From the NCBI GenBank assembly GCA_015065045.1, contig SVRB01000055.1, positions 1 to 9,557 on the forward strand: a DNA stretch of 9,557 bases, given 5' to 3'. The position numbers were made by a program, and so were the translations under genes. Source of the stretch: Oscillospiraceae bacterium. GTDB taxonomy: Bacteria > Bacillota > Clostridia > Oscillospirales > CAG-272. Of this stretch, positions 1 to 5,166 are shown piece by piece. The notes beneath the pieces are model-generated. The model saw only the letters and a program-made list of their open reading frames with translations, ran no database searches and was not told where the DNA came from. Position 1 is the first letter of the stretch. Each line of letters opens with the position of its first letter.

Positions 1-60
1 GCCGCTCTTTGTGAGAGTAAATCTCTTAGCAGAGGCGCTGTGTGTTTTCATTTTTCCCAT
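1..60 (-). CDS. rpmI: 50S ribosomal protein L35, N-terminal part (cut by window edge)
   Basis: Only the first 20 codons are inside the window; the gene continues past base 1. The visible peptide begins MGKMKTHSASAKRF, which matches the conserved L35 start (M-x-K-M-K-T-H-S, then a K-R-F motif). L35 is a small basic protein of the large ribosomal subunit. The ATG at 60 is chosen over the in-frame ATG at 51 because the M-x-K-M-K-T-H-S block is aligned from the first Met and a strong AGAAAGGAG ribosome binding site lies 9 nt upstream (70-78). It lies downstream of infC on the same strand, the classical infC-rpmI-rplT order, so rplT (L20) is expected just outside the window. Confidence 0.93.
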   Translation of the reverse strand, partial: MGKMKTHSASAKRFTLTKSG

Positions 61-69
61 AATAATGGA

Positions 70-78
70 CTCCTTTCT
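70..78 (-). promoter_or_regulatory. Ribosome binding site of rpmI
   Basis: AGAAAGGAG on the minus strand ends 9 nt before the ATG at 60. It decides between the two in-frame ATGs at 60 and 51 in favour of 60. Confidence 0.85.
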
Positions 79-93
79 GGTTTTATGCGTCAT

Positions 94-114
94 GTACCTT
101 TTTGACCAAGGTAC
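94..114 (-). promoter_or_regulatory. Hairpin in the infC-rpmI intercistronic spacer
   Basis: A perfect 7-bp stem (GTACCTT paired with AAGGTAC) encloses a 7-nt loop in the 88-nt spacer between the infC stop and the rpmI start. No U tract follows, so it does not look like a terminator. In other bacteria L20 binds structured RNA in this operon to control its own synthesis. This hairpin could be such a site, an RNase processing site, or simply a stabilising structure; the sequence alone does not decide. Confidence 0.5.
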
Positions 115-148
115 CGCAAACTTCAAAAATTATATTTGATTTAATTTA

Positions 149-700
149 TTACTTTGAATTCTTAACGGGAACGATCATCATTGACATAAATCTGCCTTCA
201 AGCGTAGGCTTCTTGTCAACAGTTCCGAGTTCCTTACAAGCTTCTTCGAACTGAGCGAGCAACTGCTGTCCGATTTCAAGGTGTGTCATCTGACGTCCTT
301 TAAACTTAACGATAACCTTTACCTTATCTCCGCCCTTCAAGAATCTGTGAGCGTGGTTAACCTTTGTGTTGAAATCGTTTACGTCAATTCTGCAAGAAAG
401 CTGAATTTCTTTTGTTTCAATTGTCTGCTGTTTCTTTTTTGCTTCCTTTTCGCGTTTGTCGCGTTCAAAACGGAATTTTCCGTAGTCCATAATCTTGCAT
501 ACGGGCGGGTCGGACTGCGCAGACATAAGTACGAGATCGAGCCCTCTGTCGTAAGCTGTTTCCAAAGCGTCGATGAAGCTCAACATACCGAGCTGTTCAC
601 CCTCGTTGGATATAACTCTGAACATCTTGCTGTCGGAGCATTTAAGCTCTGCTTTGATGTCCTCATTGATTATGTTATCTTTACTGTTCGTGTTTTTTAT
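149..700 (-). CDS. infC: Translation initiation factor IF-3, probable AUA start
   Basis: IF3 binds the 30S subunit, keeps it apart from 50S, and checks start codon and initiator tRNA. The N-domain opens with the conserved INEDI block and continues through GEQLGML to DPPVCKIMDYGKFRFE. A lysine-rich linker (KREKEAKKKQQ) leads to the C-domain with KEIQLS, HDxN-like and RFLKGGDKVKVIVKFKGR motifs. From 700 the protein is 183 residues, a normal IF3 length. There is no ATG, GTG or TTG in a usable place: the only in-frame Met upstream of INEDI (757) precedes the ribosome binding site GGAGGTG (708-714). Directly after that site come two ATA codons, at 703 and 700, lying 6 and 9 nt after GGAGG. I chose 700 because neighbouring genes have 8-9 nt spacing. 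Rare start codons (AUU in Escherichia coli and Bacillus) let IF3 repress its own synthesis, so AUA fits family practice. The function is near certain; which ATA is used is not. Confidence 0.93.
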   Translation of the reverse strand: MKNTNSKDNIINEDIKAELKCSDSKMFRVISNEGEQLGMLSFIDALETAYDRGLDLVLMSAQSDPPVCKIMDYGKFRFERDKREKEAKKKQQTIETKEIQLSCRIDVNDFNTKVNHAHRFLKGGDKVKVIVKFKGRQMTHLEIGQQLLAQFEEACKELGTVDKKPTLEGRFMSMMIVPVKNSK

Positions 701-707
701 TATAAAA

Positions 708-714
708 CACCTCC
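708..714 (-). promoter_or_regulatory. Strong ribosome binding site of infC
   Basis: GGAGGTG on the minus strand is a near-perfect anti-Shine-Dalgarno match. The next codons in the IF3 frame are TTT, ATA, ATA, AAA, with no standard start codon at proper distance. The site therefore places initiation at an ATA (703 or 700) and excludes the in-frame ATG at 757, which lies upstream of it. Confidence 0.85.
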
Positions 715-715
715 G

Positions 716-742
716 AAAAATAAAAAATTGCGCGAAAGCAAT
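716..742 (-). terminator. Possible leader attenuator upstream of infC
   Basis: On the minus strand a 5-bp stem (ATTGC with GCAAT, 727-742, 6-nt loop) is followed at once by a U-rich run of 12 nt broken by one A (716-727), ending just before the GGAGGTG site. This is the position expected for a transcription attenuator in an infC leader, as known for Bacillus. The stem is short, so termination would be weak without further pairing to upstream leader sequence. Confidence 0.4.
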
Positions 743-777
743 AACAACTCCGCACAAAATCTATGTACAACAAAATA

Positions 778-821
778 AGCTATACAACAATTTATTAACC
801 CATATCAGTCTGAGCTATACA
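778..821 (-). repeat. Pair of 9-bp direct repeats in the infC leader
   Basis: AGCTATACA (plus-strand reading) occurs at 778-786 and again at 813-821, 35 bp apart, both inside the transcribed leader. They could be alternative pairing partners or protein-binding half sites; no complementary partner was identified by eye. Confidence 0.5.
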
Positions 822-825
822 GGTG

Positions 826-840
826 AGAACGGAGAGTTCT
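826..840 (-). promoter_or_regulatory. Hairpin at the 5' end of the infC leader
   Basis: A perfect 5-bp stem (AGAAC with GTTCT) with a 5-nt loop lies about 12 nt after the predicted transcription start. It may protect the transcript end or take part in leader folding. Confidence 0.4.
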
Positions 841-858
841 GCTTCTTTTTACCGTGTA

Positions 859-887
859 ATTATATCACGTCCCCCTCTCTTTGTCAA
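859..887 (-). promoter_or_regulatory. Consensus sigma-A promoter of the infC-rpmI operon
   Basis: On the minus strand TTGACA (882-887) and TATAAT (859-864) both match the consensus exactly and are separated by exactly 17 bp. Transcription should start near 852, giving a leader of about 150 nt before the infC start. Such a perfect promoter fits a highly expressed ribosomal operon and suggests that control acts after initiation, in the leader. Confidence 0.9.
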
Positions 888-932
888 GAGGTAAAAGAAA
901 ATTTTTCATATTATTACCGTTAGGTATTTCTA

Positions 933-961
933 TTGCATTTTTTTGGTGTGTGTGTTATAAT
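933..961 (+). promoter_or_regulatory. Sigma-A promoter of the envelope gene group
   Basis: TTGCAT (933-938) and a perfect TATAAT (956-961) are separated by 17 bp. Predicted start is near 968, about 80 nt before the first gene at 1049. It is divergent from the infC promoter; the two -35 boxes are 45 bp apart. Confidence 0.75.
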
Positions 962-977
962 AAAGTGTTCCGTGGGG

Positions 978-999
978 TTAATTATATATATATAATTAA
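978..999. repeat. Perfect 22-bp AT-only palindrome in the leader
   Basis: The stretch runs TTAATTATATA followed by its exact reverse complement, with no G or C. It lies about 10 nt downstream of the predicted transcription start of the plus-strand operon, where a repressor operator would sit. It could equally be a chance AT-rich tract or form a weak RNA hairpin. Confidence 0.6.
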
Positions 1000-1048
1000 A
1001 TTAAATGGAAGATAAATCAGTAAAAAAACTAAAACGGAGGTGAGTATA

Positions 1049-1987
1049 TTGGCAGATAAGAACGGTAATGTCGAAAATAAACAGAAGAAGTCTGCGCCAA
1101 GAAAACAGGTGAATAATAGTAACGGTAAAAGCGCGCAGAACAGACAAAATGCTAAAAATGACGGATCTTCTGTAAATAACAAGAACAGACCTGTCAACGT
1201 CGGTGCAAGAATGAATATAAGAGAACAGACACCGGCAAAGAGAAGAACTGCCAAAGAAATAAAGAAAATAAATCCTGACTCACCTGAAATTAAGCGAACC
1301 GCAAAAAGAGCGCAAGGGTACAAGATAAAGAAGAAAAAGAAGAAAATAAATCCCGTAGTAGTGGTAAATGCAATACTTTTCTTTTTGATATTCACCGTGA
1401 TAGCATCAATTGCGGCTGTTACGATATATACGAGCCTTACGAAAACTGCTTCGCCCGAGTTTGATAGACTTTGGGTGAAGATAGACACGGATAACAAAAT
1501 CGAGAAGGCTGATTCTCTGCGAGTAGATGTAGAAAAGTATTTCAGAGACGGCGTTATGTACGTAAATATGACGTCTATCTATGAAGAATTTGATTTTGTT
1601 ATGACGGGTGATTCAAAAAAACTCAGATTTATTTCCGATATAAAAAAACAAGAGAACGTTTGCTTTGTTCTCGGTACGCCCTTTGCTGAAGTAAACGGCA
1701 ATATGATAATGCTGAAAAATAACGTTATAGAAGATGGCGAAAATATTTACGTTCCCGCGGAGTTTTTCGAGGAATACGTTGAGGGAATAGAAATTATACT
1801 TGATGAAGAAAAGCCGACGCTGTGCGTTGTCAGACAGACAGAAAAGAACGCTTCAGGGGTATACGAGGAATGTGATATAACGTTTACTCTCAAGAACAAT
1901 AAATATACTCCGTCGTTACCCGAGGATGAGCTTACGATTGATGAACAGGCAAAGACTTATTTTGTGGAGCTTAACGTAGGAGCTTAA
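1049..1987 (+). CDS. Single-pass membrane protein with stalk-like extracellular domain
   Basis: I do not recognise a named gene. The 312-residue protein has an N-terminal tail of about 100 residues that is very rich in Asn, Lys, Arg and Gln and ends in a run of lysines. One hydrophobic segment follows (about 103-127), then an outer domain of about 185 residues. The inside-positive rule puts the tail in the cytoplasm. The outer part (about 157-262) has the look of copper amine oxidase N-terminal-like stalk domains: short beta units such as VMYVNMTSIYEEF and NIYVPAEFFEEYVEGIE around a VNG turn. That is a pattern judgement, not a search result. A TTG start at 1049 is chosen because GGAGG (1036-1040) lies 8 nt upstream; the GTG at 1040 overlaps that site. 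The next gene, a cell-wall carboxypeptidase, follows 35 nt on, suggesting a role at the envelope. Confidence 0.8.
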   Translation: MADKNGNVENKQKKSAPRKQVNNSNGKSAQNRQNAKNDGSSVNNKNRPVNVGARMNIREQTPAKRRTAKEIKKINPDSPEIKRTAKRAQGYKIKKKKKKINPVVVVNAILFFLIFTVIASIAAVTIYTSLTKTASPEFDRLWVKIDTDNKIEKADSLRVDVEKYFRDGVMYVNMTSIYEEFDFVMTGDSKKLRFISDIKKQENVCFVLGTPFAEVNGNMIMLKNNVIEDGENIYVPAEFFEEYVEGIEIILDEEKPTLCVVRQTEKNASGVYEECDITFTLKNNKYTPSLPEDELTIDEQAKTYFVELNVGA

Positions 1988-2022
1988 ATTGTCGATTGAC
2001 TAATCTACATAGGTGAGAATAC

Positions 2023-3063
2023 ATGGGAACTAATAATTACAATAATCAAAACAGAAACAGACCTGTGAATAACGGACAGAGATCTCCGCAGGGTTATCAG
2101 GGACAGGTAAGACGCCGCCCTGCGCAATATAAAAAGAAAAAACACAACGTTTTTGCAAGACTTATGGTGGTTGTGCTTTGTTTTTTGATGATGGTTGCTT
2201 TGTGTGTAGCTCTTGTTGTCGGCGTGGTATCTTTTGCAAAAAACAATCAAAGCGGCGGGTTTAAGCCTACCGAACAGACAACCGAAAAGGTTGATAAGGA
2301 TACAGAAGACGGAACAACGGCGAATGGTGTTACAACAGACGAGGTAACAACATCTCCCGAGCCTGAGCCTGAAATTATTCCCGAATTCAAGGCAGACCTT
2401 TCTGCTTATGAAATGTATATGAATCCGCAGGGAGATCAAAGAGATGCATATCTTATAGTTGTAAACTCCAATAACCCTCTTTCTGCAGACTACGTACCTC
2501 CGGATCTTGTGGCTGTAGCAAGCACGAGAAAGGATGGACGCGCAACACAGAAGCTTCGCGAATATGCAGCAAAGGCGCTTGAAGCGTTGATGCTTGAGGC
2601 AGATGCTTGCGGTATGATAAGAAAGAATACACCAAGCGGATTTCCGTTGTCGGTAATGAGTGCGTACAGAGATTATGCATATCAGAAATATCTCTTTTAC
2701 GATGTGTATTTAGTTCAGGAAATGAACAAGGGTCTTAGTCGAGAAGATGCCGAAAAGAAGGTTGCCACGTATTCAAACAGACCCGGAACAAGCGAGCATC
2801 AGGCAGGACTTTGCGTTGATATGCATACACTTCCGTCGGCAAATCAGTCCTTTAAAAATCAGCCTGAGGCAGAGTGGCTTGCAGAGAACTGTTATAAATT
2901 TGGATTTATTCTCAGATATCCCGAGGATAAGATGGAAGAAACGGGCGGAATTATGTATGAGCCCTGGCATTTCAGATACGTTGGCAGATATCACGCAACC
3001 AAGATGCACGAGCTTGATATGTGTCTTGAAGAATACGTTGAATATCTCAATAGTAACGGTTGA
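2023..3063 (+). CDS. Membrane-anchored D,D-carboxypeptidase, VanY/LdcB type (peptidase M15B)
   Basis: This 346-residue protein should trim the terminal D-alanine from peptidoglycan stem peptides outside the cell. It has a basic N-terminal tail, one membrane segment (about 43-71), a Thr/Glu/Pro-rich linker (about 80-120) and an M15B catalytic domain (about 125-340). Signature blocks are SAYRDY (213-218), PGTSEHQAGLCVDM (254-267), WLAENCYKFGFILRYP (285-300) and YEPWHFRYVG (312-321). The expected zinc ligands H259, D266 and H316 and catalytic E313 are all present, so the enzyme looks active. The ATG at 2023 has AGGTG 7 nt upstream. Activity on L,D-linked tetrapeptides (LdcB-like) is an alternative that sequence reading cannot settle. 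Its tail resembles that of the preceding gene. It is probably co-transcribed with that gene and with the nitroreductase 16 nt downstream. Confidence 0.92.
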   Translation: MGTNNYNNQNRNRPVNNGQRSPQGYQGQVRRRPAQYKKKKHNVFARLMVVVLCFLMMVALCVALVVGVVSFAKNNQSGGFKPTEQTTEKVDKDTEDGTTANGVTTDEVTTSPEPEPEIIPEFKADLSAYEMYMNPQGDQRDAYLIVVNSNNPLSADYVPPDLVAVASTRKDGRATQKLREYAAKALEALMLEADACGMIRKNTPSGFPLSVMSAYRDYAYQKYLFYDVYLVQEMNKGLSREDAEKKVATYSNRPGTSEHQAGLCVDMHTLPSANQSFKNQPEAEWLAENCYKFGFILRYPEDKMEETGGIMYEPWHFRYVGRYHATKMHELDMCLEEYVEYLNSNG

Positions 3064-3079
3064 TTTTGAGGTGTAAAAT

Positions 3080-3601
3080 ATGGACGCATTAAAATGTTTA
3101 CTCGAAAGAAGAAGTATAAGAAGCTTTACGGACAAGAAAATATCAAGAGAAGACCTTGAAACGATAGTGAAAACGGCATATCACGCGCCGAGCGCTATGA
3201 ATAGACAGACGTGGCAGTTTACCGTTGTGCAGAACGATGAAATTATAGAAGAGCTTGCAGAATGTTTGCGAGTTAAGCTTAACAGAGATAAAGGCTACAA
3301 CTTCTATAAGCCGAACGCGCTTATTATATGCTCGAATGACAGAGATAATATGCACGGAGTTGAGGATTGCGCGGTTGCAATGGAGAACATAATGCTTGCA
3401 TCCCACGCTCTCGGAATAGGCTCTGTTTGGATAAATCAGTTTAAGGGCGTGTGCGATTCACCCGAGGTAAGAGAAAAGCTTGATAAGATAGGAATCCCTC
3501 AGAATCATTTGATTTGGGGTACTGCGGCTCTCGGATATGCTTCGGATGATGCAAAGAGAAACTTTGAAAAGAATTCAAACGTAGTTAAATGGATTCTGTA
3601 A
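3080..3601 (+). CDS. Nitroreductase family flavoprotein
   Basis: At 173 residues this is a compact member of the FMN-dependent nitroreductase fold, which uses NAD(P)H to reduce nitro compounds, quinones or other acceptors in the cytoplasm. Evidence: the N-terminal RRSIRSF block (10-16), where arginines contact FMN phosphate; APSAMNRQTWQF (36-47); the helix EDCAVAMENIMLASHALGIGSVWI (95-118) with the family G-I-G-S turn; and GTAALGYA (147-154). The ATG at 3080 has GAGGTG 6 nt upstream. It starts 16 nt after the carboxypeptidase stop, so it is probably in the same transcript, though no functional link to wall trimming is evident. The true substrate cannot be told from sequence. Confidence 0.9.
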   Translation: MDALKCLLERRSIRSFTDKKISREDLETIVKTAYHAPSAMNRQTWQFTVVQNDEIIEELAECLRVKLNRDKGYNFYKPNALIICSNDRDNMHGVEDCAVAMENIMLASHALGIGSVWINQFKGVCDSPEVREKLDKIGIPQNHLIWGTAALGYASDDAKRNFEKNSNVVKWIL

Positions 3602-3644
3602 AATAAAAAATTACGGCAATTAGGCTGCTTCTCATAAGGATATT

Positions 3645-4088
3645 ATGAAATTAAGAACATTAGAATTTTTAACGGATATACACGAAGTTGACGGTGTTGC
3701 TTTTTCGGCAAAGCTTAAATGCTCTTGCGGAGAAACAAAATTTAATTTTTTACACACAGGTAGGCAAACGAAAGGAATTTTTTCACCCTTTATTGTTAAA
3801 CACAATCGGCAATTGATTCTGAAAGCTGTATGCCCGATCTGTAAAAATGTCATCACTATATATGATTCTACCCAAGACGGTAAAATTGTTAACAACGAAT
3901 ATGCTGCGTGTGAATTCATACCTTTTACAACAAAAAAACTTATGAATCCGTTTTCTGTTGTGATTAAATACAATTACCTTCCCGATAATTTAAAATTTGA
4001 AGGAAGTTATTCTAACCACTTCGAAAATTGTTTTGTTTATGTATTAGACGATAACGGAAAAGAGGCAAGTGCCTTGATAGAGGTATAA
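3645..4088 (+). CDS. Hypothetical protein with CxC and CxxC cysteine pairs
   Basis: I do not recognise this 147-residue protein. It has no signal peptide or membrane segment. Two cysteine pairs, C26-S-C28 and C63-P-I-C66, each within a beta-rich context, could form one zinc-ribbon-like site; the second (AVCPICKNVITIYD) looks typical of a zinc knuckle. The C-terminal half is mixed beta. The ATG at 3645 has AAGGA only 4 nt upstream, a rather close site. It is 43 nt after the nitroreductase gene with no terminator between, so read-through from the envelope operon is likely. A strong terminator follows its stop. Its DNA is visibly richer in A and T than the upstream genes, which may mean later acquisition. 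Confidence 0.75.
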   Translation: MKLRTLEFLTDIHEVDGVAFSAKLKCSCGETKFNFLHTGRQTKGIFSPFIVKHNRQLILKAVCPICKNVITIYDSTQDGKIVNNEYAACEFIPFTTKKLMNPFSVVIKYNYLPDNLKFEGSYSNHFENCFVYVLDDNGKEASALIEV

Positions 4089-4115
4089 ATCATTTGTCTT
4101 GATTCTATGGGAATT

Positions 4116-4165
4116 AAAAAACACCCTCGACAGAATTTTTAAAAGTCTATCGAGGGTGTTTTTTT
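4116..4165 (+). terminator. Strong rho-independent terminator
   Basis: A perfect 10-bp stem (ACACCCTCGA, 4121-4130, with TCGAGGGTGT, 4150-4159) is extended by A5 on the left and T6 on the right. It closes the plus-strand group ending with the gene at 3645-4088. The A-run on the left means it could also work in the opposite direction. Confidence 0.88.
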
Positions 4166-4186
4166 GTTCGATAACATCTTGTATTA

Positions 4187-4214
4187 TCGGGTCGCCGAGG
4201 ACGTCGCCCCCTAC
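4187..4214. repeat. Degenerate GTAGGGG/CCCCTAC-type repeat
   Basis: A GC-rich stretch holds the hexamer GTCGCC twice (4191-4196 and 4203-4208) and ends in CCCCTAC (4208-4214). The same CCCCTAC end closes the repeat at 5067-5116 beyond the next gene. It looks like a worn copy of an intergenic repeat common in gut Clostridia. Confidence 0.55.
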
Positions 4215-4216
4215 AA

Positions 4217-4256
4217 ACAAATTTCGGCAGGGAACTTGTTTTCTCTGCCGATTTGT
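4217..4256. repeat. Inverted repeat / hairpin ACAAAT-TT-CGGCAG
   Basis: CGGCAG (4225-4230) pairs with CTGCCG (4245-4250), and ACAAAT (4217-4222) with ATTTGT (4251-4256), leaving a 2-nt bulge on the left and a 14-nt loop. It overlaps the promoter-like sequence at 4236-4264. Confidence 0.65.
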
Positions 4257-4264
4257 GGTATAAT
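4236..4264 (+). promoter_or_regulatory. Promoter-like sequence inside the repeat region
   Basis: TTGTTT (4236-4241), 17 bp spacing, then an extended -10 with TG one base before a perfect TATAAT (4259-4264). It would direct transcription rightward through the palindromic repeat toward the gene at 4530, about 265 bp away. No closer promoter for that gene was found. Confidence 0.5.
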
Positions 4265-4276
4265 GGAGCTAACGAG

Positions 4277-4386
4277 AAGCCTCTCCCTTTGGGAGAGGTG
4301 GCGGCGAAGCCGACGGAGAGGGCAAATTGTTGCAACGGCTACCCTCTCACCCGCTATCGCGGGAGCTCTCCCAAAGGGAGAGCCTT
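4277..4386. repeat. Nested palindromic repeat element bounded by inverted 17-mers
   Basis: The outer arms are CTCTCCCTTTGGGAGAG (4281-4297) and its exact reverse complement (4366-4382). Each arm is itself nearly self-complementary. Inside are a CGGC-GAA-GCCG hairpin (4302-4312), a 7-bp stem GAGAGGG/CCCTCTC (4316-4322 with 4342-4348) and a CCCGC-TATC-GCGGG hairpin (4350-4363). The whole could fold as a branched RNA or cruciform. This style of element is common between genes of gut Clostridia. It contains no plausible coding gene. Confidence 0.85.
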
Positions 4387-4490
4387 TGGGTGCGCGCAAC
4401 CTTAGGGGTATGGGCTTTGCCTTATGCCTTTGTAATACAAAGGCGAAACTGGCGATAAAACGGAACGACAAATTTTCATTTAACAAATAG
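4387..4490. other. Right flank of the repeat, no gene seen
   Basis: This stretch joins the nested repeat to the next gene. It holds one 7-bp hairpin, GCCTTTG-TAATA-CAAAGGC (4426-4444). Open frames across it run through the palindromes and have repetitive Arg/Pro-rich translations, so no gene is called. It may be part of the same repeat unit. Confidence 0.5.
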
Positions 4491-4529
4491 TCGAATTAAT
4501 CAAAAATTACAATATATTGAGGAATTAAA

Positions 4530-4955
4530 ATGAATAAAATTCAAAAAAGAGATTTATTGGGATTTCTTTGTTATTTTCTAATTTTAGCTGCTATTTTTTG
4601 TATAGCCGTTTTTGTATATCCAATGTCTTTGACAAGTGAAGGCTATTCGGGTGAACATGTTGCCCCAAGTCTGAAAGAAATAATAAAATCTATGTTGTTA
4701 TTTATTCCAATTATATTGTCTTTTGGGGCTGCAACATATTTCTATTATTTTGTTTTAAAATTCAAGAGATTTAATAAGGCGGTTTTTCCATGTATTGTGA
4801 TTGATGCTACGGTTTTAGTATGTTTGGGTGGTATCGCATTGTGCGGTGGAGCTTTTTTGTGGTTAATGTTTTTAATAATTCCCGCTTCTTTTGTCTTGTT
4901 CATCTTAGGAATTATTTTTGGTTGGAAACTTGATAACAAATCCCCCAAGTCATAA
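4530..4955 (+). CDS. Small four-helix membrane protein, unknown function
   Basis: I do not recognise this 141-residue protein. Hydrophobic segments lie at about 9-30, 54-76, 84-106 and 108-131. A roughly 23-residue hydrophilic loop separates the first two (33-53, containing SEGYSGEHVAPS), and KFKRFNK separates the second and third. A short charged tail follows. By the positive-inside rule both ends should be cytoplasmic. The ATG at 4530 has GAGGA 6 nt upstream. The coding DNA is strongly AT-rich compared with the pur and envelope genes. The gene stands alone, with repeats and terminator-like hairpins on both sides, which suggests an acquired cassette. No partner gene hints at its job. Confidence 0.78.
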   Translation: MNKIQKRDLLGFLCYFLILAAIFCIAVFVYPMSLTSEGYSGEHVAPSLKEIIKSMLLFIPIILSFGAATYFYYFVLKFKRFNKAVFPCIVIDATVLVCLGGIALCGGAFLWLMFLIIPASFVLFILGIIFGWKLDNKSPKS

Positions 4956-4991
4956 AAGTTCAACATATTTCAGTTTATCGAATATATAAAG

Positions 4992-5030
4992 AGCCCCGAC
5001 AGACTGTAAAAATTGAAATCTGTCGGGGTT
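4992..5030 (+). terminator. Terminator-like hairpin after the small membrane protein
   Basis: A perfect 10-bp stem (CCCCGACAGA, 4994-5003, with TCTGTCGGGG, 5019-5028) is extended by a G-T and an A-T pair and has a 15-nt AT-rich loop. The following tract TTAATCTTTG is only moderately T-rich. It lies between convergent genes and may serve both. The stem shares the CGACAGA core with the terminator at 4116-4165. Confidence 0.7.
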
Positions 5031-5065
5031 AATCTTTGTTTTATACGTATCAAATTTTGATTATC

Positions 5066-5116
5066 CGTAGGGGAGACCTGCGGTCTCCCAGGGGCGTTCA
5101 CAGAACGCCCCTACCG
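5066..5116. repeat. Double-hairpin GTAGGGG repeat
   Basis: Two perfect hairpins stand back to back: GGGAGACC-TGC-GGTCTCCC (5071-5089) and GGGGCGTTC-ACA-GAACGCCCC (5091-5111). They are enclosed by GTAGGGG (5067-5073) and CCCCTAC (5108-5114), which pair with each other. No T tract follows on either strand. It belongs to the class of short palindromic intergenic repeats frequent in gut Clostridia, and its end matches the degenerate copy at 4187-4214. Confidence 0.8.
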
Positions 5117-5166
5117 TGTGTTATGTAAACATCATTGTGATAATCCGCTAATTGCCGTGATTTTTA

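Noticed and set aside
704..757. N-terminal extension of IF3 to an in-frame ATG at 757
   Set aside because: It lies before the strong GGAGGTG site and would translate the attenuator-like hairpin and the binding site itself; the added peptide is unlike any IF3 N-terminus.
281..923. Plus-strand open frames over infC and its leader
   Set aside because: They are antisense to infC and its promoter, with no binding site or recognisable content.
1040..1048. GTG start for the stalk-domain membrane protein
   Set aside because: The GTG overlaps the last G of GGAGG; the TTG at 1049 has an 8-nt spacing.
982..1497. Long minus-strand open frame with hydrophobic translation
   Set aside because: It is antisense to the Lys-rich coding sequence (AAA/AAG read as Phe/Leu), has no ribosome binding site and overlaps a well-supported gene.
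4147..4490. Three open frames on both strands across the palindromic repeat
   Set aside because: They are made by the GC-rich inverted repeats, overlap each other and a terminator, and give Arg/Pro-rich translations with no domain features.
4508..4513. TACAAT as the -10 box for the small membrane protein gene
   Set aside because: No -35 box at 16-18 bp, and the implied start would fall within the ribosome binding site.
4187..5116. GTAGGGG/CCCCTAC repeats as a CRISPR array
   Set aside because: There are only two dissimilar copies about 900 bp apart, with a gene between, no regular spacers and no cas gene.
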